64,000 nt of DNA from Tribonema minus (taxonomy: Eukaryota > Sar > Xanthophyceae > Tribonematales > Tribonemataceae), in NCBI GenBank assembly GCA_017506865.1, contig JAFCMP010000162.1:62001-126000 (forward strand), written 5' to 3'. Within the stretch, counting starts at the first letter, position 1. Each line of letters starts with the position of its first letter. A program made the position numbers and the translations under genes. This document shows, in pieces, positions 27,921 to 36,951 of this stretch. Under the pieces are notes generated by a model. That model was not told where the DNA came from. It worked only from the letters and a program-made list of their open reading frames with translations, and ran no database searches.

Positions 27921-29713
27921 CCTGCACCCCGATTCCTATAGCGTATGCGTTTGCGCGGGCTGTTGCGAGGGGCTCTGCGGGGGGTGGTCAGCCTATGCGA
28001 GAGCGCCTTGTAACTTGTCTGTACGTTGCCCAGTGAGCAGTCGTCTTCGCACTCGAAAAGTGCAATGTTATCACGCAAAGCCTTCAAGAACAAGTCTTCT
28101 GCACCGTCATCCCCAATCATGAGGCGGTCACGCACCAGCGCACATTTCACGTGGCACAGCGACACCTCATGTGTCTTGCGGTCCGTGTTATGATTGGCAG
28201 TGACAATGATCTCATGCACTCGTTCAGATAAATTACGTAGGCTGCCGTACCCATTTCCTAGCACGGTGGAGGCGATGGCATCCCTGTCCGGTAACCCATT
28301 CTTGGTGGCTGCTGCATAGTATTGCTTCAACACCCTGGTGTAGAGGCCTGGGAAGAGGCGCAGAAATGCCGGACTCAGGTGATACACATCATCTAGATCT
28401 TGCATGTAGGCTTCAAAAGTGCGGGTGGCAGTTGAGCCGTCAATAGCTGCCAGCTGGACAACGCGCGGGATACGTCGTGCAAGGCCGACATTGCTCGTGC
28501 GGAACTTTACCATTTCTTCCTTGTAGCCGGCTGCAATCACAATCATCTGTCCGACGTGCGTGCTCAAGAATGCTACAATCTCATTGACTGCTTCGTGACC
28601 ATAAGAATCATCCTTTGAGCTTTTACCAGATCCTGTCTCTGTCAAGCCGTATGCTTCATCTATAAAAAGCACCTTCTCTAATGACTGCACGAGCACGTCC
28701 CTCGTCTGCGGGGCTGTTTGACCTACATACCCTGCAATGAAATCAGACGGAAACTTTTCATTGACACGAGCAACTCCATTCACAGTGTTGACATCTGCGA
28801 CGATGCACAGTGCACCGTAGAGCTGAGCCAGAATGTTCGAAAACTGCGATTTCCCGCTCCCTGGCGGCCCCACCAACATGATGTGTTGGTATCCCTGCAC
28901 GAAGCTCAGGGGTTTGTCCATGAACTGCACCAGCAGCGAGTGAACAAATGTGAGCAGGTTCAGACGGCCTAATGAATACTTGATGATGGTGTCGATGGCA
29001 TGCATGACGTGTTCACGGATCTCTTCACGTGCGCTGTCGCCGTACTTCTTGGCGTGCGTCCTTCTGCCTCTCGGCTCATCAGGCACTTTGTAGTCGACAT
29101 CCTTCTTTACAGCGCGTTCAAACTGATCGCCACGTGCTGAGCTGTGCGCCACGCGACGTTTCGCAGGTGTTCTTGCCACTTGCTCACGCTGGTGCCGGTC
29201 AGGCGTGTGCGATTGCAATGCAGACAGGTATTGCAACTTGCCCTCAACAATGCCATGGAGCTCCTGCATTCGGTTTCTGGCGTTGACCGCATTGATCACC
29301 TTTCTGTCCTCAGTGATCAAATCCATCACCTTCTCTAACGTCAAACCCTCATTCTTCGCCGAAGGGACCGCATTGCTAGCAATGTCTGTTAGATTCTTCA
29401 GCCGTGTGTCAAACTCCTTGACGGTAGCCACTCGTTGCGCTTCACTGCTGGCCAGCTCGGTCGTATACACAGACAACTTGTACTCCAGCAGCAGTGACAT
29501 GTTTGAGATTACCGTGTCAATTTGTTCAAAGTACTCATCCCTCACAGCCTTGACTTTCTTGCACACTGAACACATGTCAACATTTGCTTGTGGCCCACAG
29601 TGACCGTCAACTGCAGCATCAAAGTCAATGACTGTGGTATGCAACAGCGGTGGTGTTGCCGACGGCGACCTCCTGGCGGCGCGACTCATCAGCTCTTGAC
29701 TGAGAGAGAACAT
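27917..29713 (-). CDS. CbbX/Spo0K-type AAA+ ATPase with N-terminal coiled region
   Basis: 598 residues from the ATG at 29713. The N-terminal 180 residues are helical and contain a CSVCKKVK pair that could bind zinc. The AAA+ domain starts near residue 275: Walker A GPPGSGKS, Walker B VLFIDEAYGL, sensor region VIAAGYKEEM and an arginine-finger-like ARRIPR. This is closest in pattern to the CbbX branch, which remodels protein complexes such as Rubisco, and relatives of this branch are widespread in large DNA viruses. The region after the ATPase is helical and basic at the very end (RRAPRNSPRKR). All catalytic motifs are present and the frame is intact. Confidence 0.85.
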   Translation of the reverse strand: MFSLSQELMSRAARRSPSATPPLLHTTVIDFDAAVDGHCGPQANVDMCSVCKKVKAVRDEYFEQIDTVISNMSLLLEYKLSVYTTELASSEAQRVATVKEFDTRLKNLTDIASNAVPSAKNEGLTLEKVMDLITEDRKVINAVNARNRMQELHGIVEGKLQYLSALQSHTPDRHQREQVARTPAKRRVAHSSARGDQFERAVKKDVDYKVPDEPRGRRTHAKKYGDSAREEIREHVMHAIDTIIKYSLGRLNLLTFVHSLLVQFMDKPLSFVQGYQHIMLVGPPGSGKSQFSNILAQLYGALCIVADVNTVNGVARVNEKFPSDFIAGYVGQTAPQTRDVLVQSLEKVLFIDEAYGLTETGSGKSSKDDSYGHEAVNEIVAFLSTHVGQMIVIAAGYKEEMVKFRTSNVGLARRIPRVVQLAAIDGSTATRTFEAYMQDLDDVYHLSPAFLRLFPGLYTRVLKQYYAAATKNGLPDRDAIASTVLGNGYGSLRNLSERVHEIIVTANHNTDRKTHEVSLCHVKCALVRDRLMIGDDGAEDLFLKALRDNIALFECEDDCSLGNVQTSYKALSHRLTTPRRAPRNSPRKRIRYRNRGAG

Positions 29714-29902
29714 ACAGAAAAATGATGCAAAAGACCACGATGTTGTCGCATGCAGAAGTGATGTGCAATAATCTCAGGCAATTCCTCTCACATGGTCTTA
29801 TGCATTTATCCCCATCTCCGTCATAAAAAAGCATCGAACAGACGTATCGTCGGATGCTGTCGCGAGCACCGAGGCTGCAGCATTGCATGCAAGTATCTCA
29901 AT

Positions 29903-31894
29903 TCATGTTGAGAAGGCGACCTTGTTCCACACTACAGCGCCTGTGGCAGTTTGCCTGACGCACGGAATGAACGAGTGCACCGTCGCCAGCTCGCTCAGCA
30001 TGCCGGGCACGTACAAGTGCGGCATGACGCTGCCGTCATTACACCTCTGCATGGAGTCCCCCATGCTTAGCTGCCTTTTGTGCTCCCAGCTGAAGGCGTG
30101 CCTGTAAATCTCCGATGTGCGCTTCCTCAGGTAGTACCCGCAGTGGAGCCCTGGCTTGAGGCATAACCATTCCCTAAGTACTATTCGCACCTCTCGCTTG
30201 GTGGTGACAATGTGCTCTGGGCGCAACAGAGGCCACGTCCCCGAAAGGTCCGGAGGCGCATTCTCGTGCCCGTACAAATTTGTGAGCACCCGAGCATAGT
30301 GCCACCGGAGGGCGTTTCGTAGCTCCCGAAAGTCGTGAACCAACTCGAAGTCGTCTCCCAGTTCGATCTCCATACGCATGTTCGCAAGGCTGAGTCTGAC
30401 GCACTCCAACCTCCTGATAAGTTCAGGGTCATCATCACCGTGTATGCACATGATGTCTGTTCCGTCTCTAGAAGGGCGTCTGAATCTGCCCGAAGAGAGG
30501 AAAGTGTGTGCGTTCATGCGCCGGCAGTCGTGACAGACGATGCTCCTCAGGAAGGCGTCAGCGAATGTGACAATCAAGCTGACCTTGAACGGCGGGAGCC
30601 ACCTGTGAAGGTAGAGGCACCGCATCCGCAAATCCCACAACATGGTGTCTGCGAGAGGGATGCTCTCGTCCACCTCAGTCGTGTACGGTCCGATCTGGCT
30701 CGCACAGTGCCCGAATCTCAATGTCACTTGCTGAGTAACGTCAAAGATCTTTTCACCGTAGTCTGTGGTCACTTCCTGAAGCTTCTCAGCTGCTTGAGTA
30801 TAGTCGAACCGGTTGACATCGGACATGTGGTCGCCCATGACGCCTGAGATGGAAAATGTCTTGCCGTCACCACCCGCATTGCTGAGCTCACCACGAAACG
30901 CCGGCCACTCCCTAGTCGTCATCTCATCTGAAGTTGCGCCAATCATCTGAAGAGCCGCAAAACCCCAGCATATCACTCGCTGTGACCACACGTCAGGAAG
31001 ATTAAGCACCTCCGTGCTGCATCCCTTGAAGTAAACTTTCAAGTGCTTGTACGGCTGCCACACCTCCGACTGGAACATTTGGCTGATGGCATCCCCCAGT
31101 GGGCTGTTGCCTGCAAAACGGTGCGCTATGATCACGCGCCCCGACGGGCTGGTCTCATCGTTCACCATGACTTCAATCAGCGCGCACGAGCAGTACCTGC
31201 TACCGTTCACAGGACCTGCCCCTGTTACGTGAGGCCCCCTGCAGCGCGACCCCTTCCCGAACCAAAGAGGGTTAGTCCACAAGTAGACGTCTCGAGGTGG
31301 GGGCTTCCACGCTGATGCCCCTCCCTCCCTGGTGCTCCTCTTCTTGTAGATGGCTTCCTCCGGAATCTTCATGACGCTCTCGCACATGTACTTGACAATG
31401 AAGCCACGGCAAACATCCTCGGAGAGCACATCTTCGCCCATCGGTGTCACGAAAGCCATGACGCCGAGACGTGTGTGCATAGATCCCATGCTAGTGTGAA
31501 GCCTGTTGAGGACGAGCTGCACCTGTGGGGAGTACGCCCTTAGCATCATCGCTTTGACGGCTCTGGAGAAGTGTCCACATGTGTTGATTGAGGATGTCCA
31601 AGTCATGCTGTAAGGGACCACGCTCTTGAAGCTTCGCACTGCAGCTACCACCAGAGTGCACGTGATGCAGGGGCAGTGATGGCGCTCGCAATCGGGGGCC
31701 CAGGAGTGACAGTTCATGAGCCCTTGGGCGTGAGCCTCGCCGGCTCTGTGCAGCAGGGCCTGCAGGTCACTGCTGGAAGCCCACTCCGGCACGGCTTCCC
31801 CCGCGAACTCGCAAGCGGCCGTCAACCACCTGACGTATTCGCTGCACGTGTGCTGCCTCCGCGCCTTCTTCTGCTGCTGCTCTGTACGTGTCAT
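29903..31894 (-). CDS. Large unknown protein with Cys/His cluster
   Basis: 663 residues from the ATG at 31894, intact, intronless, stop TGA. I do not recognise the family. The N terminus is basic (TRTEQQQKKARRQH). A Cys/His-rich segment near residues 60-80 (CHSWAPDCERHHCPCITC) could bind zinc. The remainder is a soluble mixture of helix and strand with many conserved-looking aromatic residues and no membrane segment. It sits 189 bases downstream of the start of the AAA+ gene on the same strand and diverges from the next gene. Length and intact frame in a decaying locus argue that it is a real gene. Confidence 0.6.
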   Translation of the reverse strand: MTRTEQQQKKARRQHTCSEYVRWLTAACEFAGEAVPEWASSSDLQALLHRAGEAHAQGLMNCHSWAPDCERHHCPCITCTLVVAAVRSFKSVVPYSMTWTSSINTCGHFSRAVKAMMLRAYSPQVQLVLNRLHTSMGSMHTRLGVMAFVTPMGEDVLSEDVCRGFIVKYMCESVMKIPEEAIYKKRSTREGGASAWKPPPRDVYLWTNPLWFGKGSRCRGPHVTGAGPVNGSRYCSCALIEVMVNDETSPSGRVIIAHRFAGNSPLGDAISQMFQSEVWQPYKHLKVYFKGCSTEVLNLPDVWSQRVICWGFAALQMIGATSDEMTTREWPAFRGELSNAGGDGKTFSISGVMGDHMSDVNRFDYTQAAEKLQEVTTDYGEKIFDVTQQVTLRFGHCASQIGPYTTEVDESIPLADTMLWDLRMRCLYLHRWLPPFKVSLIVTFADAFLRSIVCHDCRRMNAHTFLSSGRFRRPSRDGTDIMCIHGDDDPELIRRLECVRLSLANMRMEIELGDDFELVHDFRELRNALRWHYARVLTNLYGHENAPPDLSGTWPLLRPEHIVTTKREVRIVLREWLCLKPGLHCGYYLRKRTSEIYRHAFSWEHKRQLSMGDSMQRCNDGSVMPHLYVPGMLSELATVHSFIPCVRQTATGAVVWNKVAFST

Positions 31895-32084
31895 CGTGTC
31901 ACTGTGCCGTGAGAGTGAAGGTGTGGCTGTGTGAGTGGTGACACGTCTACTACTGGTTCATGGAAATATAATATATTCAACTCACGAACCATATTTCACA
32001 AAATGAAATATGACTCACAAATCTTTTAGTCTGTGTGTCTGAACCCTACAAACAACACTCCACAGCTCAGACTTAAATTGAGTT
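31895..32084. promoter_or_regulatory. Divergent AT-rich intergenic region with perfect hairpin
   Basis: 190 bases between two divergent starts. It is much more AT-rich than the genes around it. It contains ATATTTCA-CAAAA-TGAAATAT (31991-32011), an 8-bp perfect inverted repeat with a 5-base loop, flanked by two ACTCAC words. AATATAATATATT lies just to the left (about 31,963-31,978). It is a likely bidirectional promoter or operator (inference from position and composition). Confidence 0.5.
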
Positions 32085-32648
32085 ATGCAAGTTCTCCCCG
32101 CATATGCCGTCCCTGGTGAGCTGCCCTACCGCGCCATCAACGTCGGCGGCGGAGTGGACCTTGACCAAGTGTTCGAGCTGCGACAGGCGCTGCGTCTGTG
32201 CCTATACCAACACATGCACTCTCTCGAGAGAGTAGAGCATTCCGACATGGCTGTGAGTCTGCTTTTTGCTTTCGATGATGGAAACCATCAGCGCACGTAC
32301 GATATGTGGTTTGACCGCGCGGAACGAAGCAGCTTGGTGGGCTGCTGGACGTGTGTCTTTGACGATGAGGGCATGGATGCGCTGAGACTGCCTTGGCCAG
32401 TGTTCGGTAGACGCAGACGAGGATATGAGGCATTGTTTCCATTCACCGTGGCATGGGGTAGCGTCGATGAGTTCGAGAGGTGCGCTCTCAGCCAGTTGCT
32501 CGGAGGGGGCACGCCCAGGGGCTGGGAGCTTCAGCATATCGCGATGGAAATGGGAGTGGAGACTGCAGCGTACATATGGCGCAAGGATCCTGCCCTGCGA
32601 GCTTCGCTGCCACACATGATCAGCGATGTTGAGACAGACACGGATTGA
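32085..32648 (+). CDS. Unknown 187-residue protein
   Basis: Starts at the ATG at 32085 and ends in TGA. Soluble, mildly acidic, rich in aromatic residues (YDMWFDRAE, LFPFTVAWGS). No signal peptide, membrane span, Cys/His cluster or recognisable motif. It has the usual spacing of the compact block, 190 bases from its divergent neighbour and about 310 bases from the next gene. No function can be given. Confidence 0.55.
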   Translation: MQVLPAYAVPGELPYRAINVGGGVDLDQVFELRQALRLCLYQHMHSLERVEHSDMAVSLLFAFDDGNHQRTYDMWFDRAERSSLVGCWTCVFDDEGMDALRLPWPVFGRRRRGYEALFPFTVAWGSVDEFERCALSQLLGGGTPRGWELQHIAMEMGVETAAYIWRKDPALRASLPHMISDVETDTD

Positions 32649-32956
32649 ATAGAATGAGTGATTAAGATCAGACCCGAATCTGCACGCGCTGAACCGCCGT
32701 CATGCGTATGGTAATGCTTTCTTGAGCTGTAAATATTTGAGGTGCCATTGTTCAGCGTTACACCGGTGAATGCATGCGCTCAAATGATGGCATGCTGGAT
32801 GACCTTAAAGTGTACGCGACTCTGCGTGATCCATTTGCATCAGCCTGCGAACATGCAACTAATGCCGCAACAACAACGGCGTCGTGTACATGGGATGTAG
32901 CAGCATTTGCAACTATAAGTGCTATTTAAATCTGTGCATGAGGTCATCACTGACGA

Positions 32957-34060
32957 ATGAGCGCTAGCGGCGATGATGAAAGAGCTGTGCAGCTTGGCGG
33001 TTCATCTGGAGTTTCACAGTCTGACGACGACGACATCGCAGTTGATGACATTGACTTGAAGTGGAATATAGGCAGCGAGGGAGAAGTGCCGTGGTCTAGG
33101 ACGAGCCGAACGCACTCTCAGACATCGCGAGGCACCACTACCGCTACCAACGCCGGCAACAAGATTGCTAGAGACGTGTTTTCGTCGATGGACCAGAGCA
33201 CCCATCGCATGCTAAAGGATATTGAAGCTATGTTCAAGGCTCGTGAGGCTTCGCTAGAGAATGTTTACCAGCACGCTCGGTTCTACAACATAGAGCACTT
33301 CCTTGCGATTGAGTTCGAGCAGCAGCGTGATGAGCTCAACGCTGCATGCCTATCGGCAGTCATGACGCTCTCACGGCAGGACATGCTTGCCATGGGTGAT
33401 GGAGGTCACATAGTCCTGACCTGGTACGAGAAGGCGCTCTTGAAATACGAAAACTTCTTCAGGAAGGAAAGGGTTATCAGAGGGGCCTTCCTACGCACGT
33501 TCGAGTTCTTCAAGCTCGTCAGCGAGGCCAGCCTCGTTCACATACAAGAAAAGCATTCCAGGGAGGTGACCATGTTGAAGGCCGCCCACACCATGAAATC
33601 ATCTGATGATCCCTTGAAATCTGAAGCCACATCACGCCACTTGGAGTTTGCGCAGATGAGAGAGCGGCAGGCGCTGGCCGTGTCGAACATGAGAGAGATG
33701 AATGAGAGCGTCGCGGCCTGGGAAATGTCACTCCTGGAATTTCACCTCAAGTGCAATGAGGACATTGCAATGGCGGACATCAACATGTGGCGCTCCCTGC
33801 AAGAGAGAAAGCTGAGGGACACAACGGCAGTCAGCTCCCTCGAATTGAAGCTGCAGCAGCTGGCCAAAGCCGAAGAAGATCACCTGGGCATCCAGCATAA
33901 GAGTGCCCTAGAGGAGCTCGGTAAGAAATTAGACTTGCACAGCAGAGAAATCAAGGCGCATGAGAGGGAGAAGTCTCGCCAGAAGCGCCACCAAGAGTTT
34001 TATACTCACGGTACCAGTATTGCGAGTGATGCACTCTACAAGCTCACCTTTTTGTCGTGA
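32957..34060 (+). CDS. Unknown coiled-coil protein
   Basis: 367 residues from the ATG at 32957. The first 70 residues are Ser/Asp/Gly-rich and probably disordered. From about residue 75 to the end the protein is almost entirely helical, with heptad-like charged stretches (LKLQQLAKAEEDHLGIQHKS, SREIKAHEREKSRQK), suggesting a rod or scaffold. A TATTTAAAT word lies about 30 bases upstream of the ATG. The frame is intact with stop TGA. It is the last gene of the compact block before a 1.2-kb gap. Confidence 0.6.
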   Translation: MSASGDDERAVQLGGSSGVSQSDDDDIAVDDIDLKWNIGSEGEVPWSRTSRTHSQTSRGTTTATNAGNKIARDVFSSMDQSTHRMLKDIEAMFKAREASLENVYQHARFYNIEHFLAIEFEQQRDELNAACLSAVMTLSRQDMLAMGDGGHIVLTWYEKALLKYENFFRKERVIRGAFLRTFEFFKLVSEASLVHIQEKHSREVTMLKAAHTMKSSDDPLKSEATSRHLEFAQMRERQALAVSNMREMNESVAAWEMSLLEFHLKCNEDIAMADINMWRSLQERKLRDTTAVSSLELKLQQLAKAEEDHLGIQHKSALEELGKKLDLHSREIKAHEREKSRQKRHQEFYTHGTSIASDALYKLTFLS

Positions 34061-35274
34061 AGCGGCCGCCATTAGCGTGCATTAGGATGATAGATGTGTG
34101 TTGGCAGCACGTAGCACGCCTTGAGGTGGCCAGGGCTCAATTGGAGAGTTGTGCCCGTATTTGTCAACAGTCACCTCAAGTTGAATGGCAGCAGCGCTCA
34201 GCTGCATTTGTGCTTGTGTTCGCCTAATGATCAGAAACCGATCTACATGCTTTAAGGAAGGCTTTTGTCTGCTTTTGCACCGCCACGTTTACCGGCGCCA
34301 TGGCACTTGGTATCTGGAGAGAGTAGTTGCAAGCGCCGCTGCTTTCTCAAGGCAACATTCGCAGGCTTTAGGCTGTAACTGGAGCAATGGAGCAGTTCCT
34401 CACTCCTGAAGAGTCAACACTGTGAGCTGGGACACCATCCAGTCACCACAATGGCGATCTCGGCAGGACTTGTGCATAGCCAGACGCCCGCGCACTCTAC
34501 TGGAGCCATGCGGTAGCGGAGGGCCTTCGTTCGGAGTTAACTCAGCCAGACGCCCGCTGTCCTTTGGGACAATCCTCACAAGGTTCGGCGGTAGCGGAGG
34601 GCGTCCGCCATTAGTATAGTCGACCAGACGCCCGCGGCCTTCACGAGGTTCAGCGGTAGCGGAGGGCCACGCCACGCCACGGCGCCTGCTAAGGTACCTG
34701 CGGGCTACTTCAAGTACGGGATTAGCGAGACCAGGACAGGACGTAAGCTGCGCGTAGCGGCTCAAGAAGGACGCGGCTGCTGACAGGGCTGGAGCGGAAG
34801 TGCTTTCAAGCACCATCGGTTACTGTGGGCAGCGTCACGGGGACGGGGGTAAGTGGTCCTGCTGCGCCTTGCAAACGAATCTGGAGCAGAGGAAGTTGCT
34901 GCTTTCGCTGCACGGTGGTAACGATCTCTTTTGATAACTATTTTAGTACGTGTGTCGCACGAGTGTGTAAATCTGCTGGTGGACAGGGTCTGTTATAGAG
35001 GGCTTGCGTTCACTTCGTCTGTGTGCGCTGTGCTTGGCAATTTAGTTGTACTTTCATCACCGTCGCTGTGCTTCGGTGCTGGGGGGGAAATAGGATTGCG
35101 CAAGCACAGCTCTGATCAGGCAAGGTTCTGCACGCATCACGAAGTTGGGTCGAGTGGTGACAATTATCGCTGTTTGGAATCAGGAAAAACTGCGCTGACT
35201 ACACGTACAACTGCGTGCTTTCTGAAAATATTTCGAATCTGGAGCCGTTGTAGTAGGTCGATTCGGGATTGATC
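34061..35274. other. Gap holding a three-copy minisatellite
   Basis: About 1.2 kb without a convincing gene. The main structure is the repeat array at 34,480-34,668. The rest shows short overlapping frames only. It may mark the right edge of the compact block. Confidence 0.4.
34480..34668. repeat. Minisatellite, three copies of a 66-78 bp unit
   Basis: Each copy starts CCAGACGCCCGC (34,480, 34,546, 34,624) and ends GCGGTAGCGGAGGGC. The two middle parts differ in length and sequence, and the conserved ends are GC-rich. It may be a protein-binding array or a leftover of unequal exchange. Confidence 0.75.
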
Positions 35275-36951
35275 ATGTCAGTACGCAGTGGACAGCGTGA
35301 GGTGGGCTCGAGTAACGCAGTTGCTGCAGCGCGACGTGCCAAGACGGAGGCGTTGGTGTCGACAGTGGTGTTGAAAGAGCGGTTGGTGTATCATGAAGGT
35401 GACCCGCTTTATGCAGCAATGCACCACACAGTCCGGAAGGAACTAACATCCCTCTGGCAGAAGTATCCTGAGGGCTATCTCAAAGCGCGCATGGCAGGTT
35501 CGGGGTCACGGCGTGAGGACCTATGGACATTGAATGAGAGGGGCGTCGTGTTTGAAGGGGATATGCCGAGTACTGGCGAGCTGGTTGTGGTATGGGTAGT
35601 GAGGAATGAAACGCTCGTAGGCCGCATGGGGGTAGTGGCTGCGCGCGAGGGTGGCGTGTATGCCACGCGTTTGCATGCTGACTTCTCAGAAGGTGACGCA
35701 AATCAGGATTGGGAAGTGAAGTTGTTGAATGGAGAGCAGAGAAACTTTGCTTGTTGGCGTCCGTCTGGATACGAAGTTGCATTTTGGCATGAGATGCATG
35801 ACGTGAGCAGGACTAACGCAGGCAAACTAGCCCAAGTGCATCTGGTGCAAGTGGCGCCAGTCTGGTGTCAACCGAGAGGGAGATTTGCAAAAGCTCATAC
35901 GCTCAGGGACTATGTAGTGGTGCGAAAAGTCATCAGTGGAGAGGTATTGCAGGTGGCAGCTCACCGCCTTACGCCATGCATACTGCCTGTCGGGGCTCCG
36001 ATTCGGTGCAACATAGACCACAAATGGGAATGGTGCAGGATGGTAGAAGACTTCAGCGGCACCAATACCAAAGTAGAGGAGGCTAATGTATGGGATCCTC
36101 TGCTGCGGGTTGAGATGGAGGGGAGTGGTGTTGTGTATGATGTCCCAGCCTCGTGTGTGTCCAACTGCACCATACCGTACTGGATAATGCCAATCACCCC
36201 TTCGCATACTCCGGTTGATGCCACAATCTGGGGCAATGATGCAGGCCCGCTGGTCACTGACTATATGTTGCTAGGCAGAGGACAGATGGTGGGGCTCAAC
36301 GCTCCTCCACCTCAGCTCGACTTTCAAGTGCCAGTGAACATGGTGACCGGTCGATATGTATCACACACCCTCTGTGAGATGGTAAGTGACTACGGCACTG
36401 TTAGGCCTCGCCGTGCAGTGCATATGCAACATAATGGTGGTACATCTCAGCAGAGGCACACGACTGGTGAGGACGTTGGCCAGGTCAAGCCGAGCCACTC
36501 AAATGCTAAGCGTGTTGATGCATCATTTGAGGGCCAGAAGTCAGCCTTGCTCTTGGGAGATGGCAGTAGTACACTTGCGCGGGGCAAAGTCCAGTCTGTT
36601 GACAGTGCTCAGAACCAGCGCGCTGACATGAGTGCATTGAAGGAAACAGTGGCTGCAGCACATGTCACTGCGGCCGCAGAAGACAAAGCTGGCGACATCA
36701 CTGTGCAGGCAGGCCAAGAACTTGAAGTAGGTGCTGCCATCGCGCTGACAAGTGTGGAACAGGCCCCGGAGCTTACAATGCCTTCTTGCATGCACGACAG
36801 GAAGTCAGCGACAGATAACATCAAGATGCAGAGCTTGCTTGGGTTTGACGCAGAAGAACTGCGCACTGGTCTATACAAAGCAGCTCTCCCATTCATCTTT
36901 GAGAGCATGCCTTCGCTTCGGCCGCCCGCAGAGCCACCTCCGTCATCGTGA
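35275..36951 (+). CDS. Unknown 558-residue protein
   Basis: Starts at the ATG at 35275 (an in-frame TTG lies two codons upstream), intact, intronless, stop TGA. Residues about 15-330 are well-folded in appearance with many Trp and Tyr residues (LWQKYPEGYLKARM, NIDHKWEWCRM). Residues 380-500 are Ala/Ser/Gly-rich and probably disordered. A short helical segment (FDAEELRTGLYKAALPFIFE) and a Pro-rich end follow. No known domain was recognised. It could be the last gene of the virus-like block or an unrelated host gene; it is separated from its left neighbour by 1.2 kb. Confidence 0.55.
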   Translation: MSVRSGQREVGSSNAVAAARRAKTEALVSTVVLKERLVYHEGDPLYAAMHHTVRKELTSLWQKYPEGYLKARMAGSGSRREDLWTLNERGVVFEGDMPSTGELVVVWVVRNETLVGRMGVVAAREGGVYATRLHADFSEGDANQDWEVKLLNGEQRNFACWRPSGYEVAFWHEMHDVSRTNAGKLAQVHLVQVAPVWCQPRGRFAKAHTLRDYVVVRKVISGEVLQVAAHRLTPCILPVGAPIRCNIDHKWEWCRMVEDFSGTNTKVEEANVWDPLLRVEMEGSGVVYDVPASCVSNCTIPYWIMPITPSHTPVDATIWGNDAGPLVTDYMLLGRGQMVGLNAPPPQLDFQVPVNMVTGRYVSHTLCEMVSDYGTVRPRRAVHMQHNGGTSQQRHTTGEDVGQVKPSHSNAKRVDASFEGQKSALLLGDGSSTLARGKVQSVDSAQNQRADMSALKETVAAAHVTAAAEDKAGDITVQAGQELEVGAAIALTSVEQAPELTMPSCMHDRKSATDNIKMQSLLGFDAEELRTGLYKAALPFIFESMPSLRPPAEPPPSS

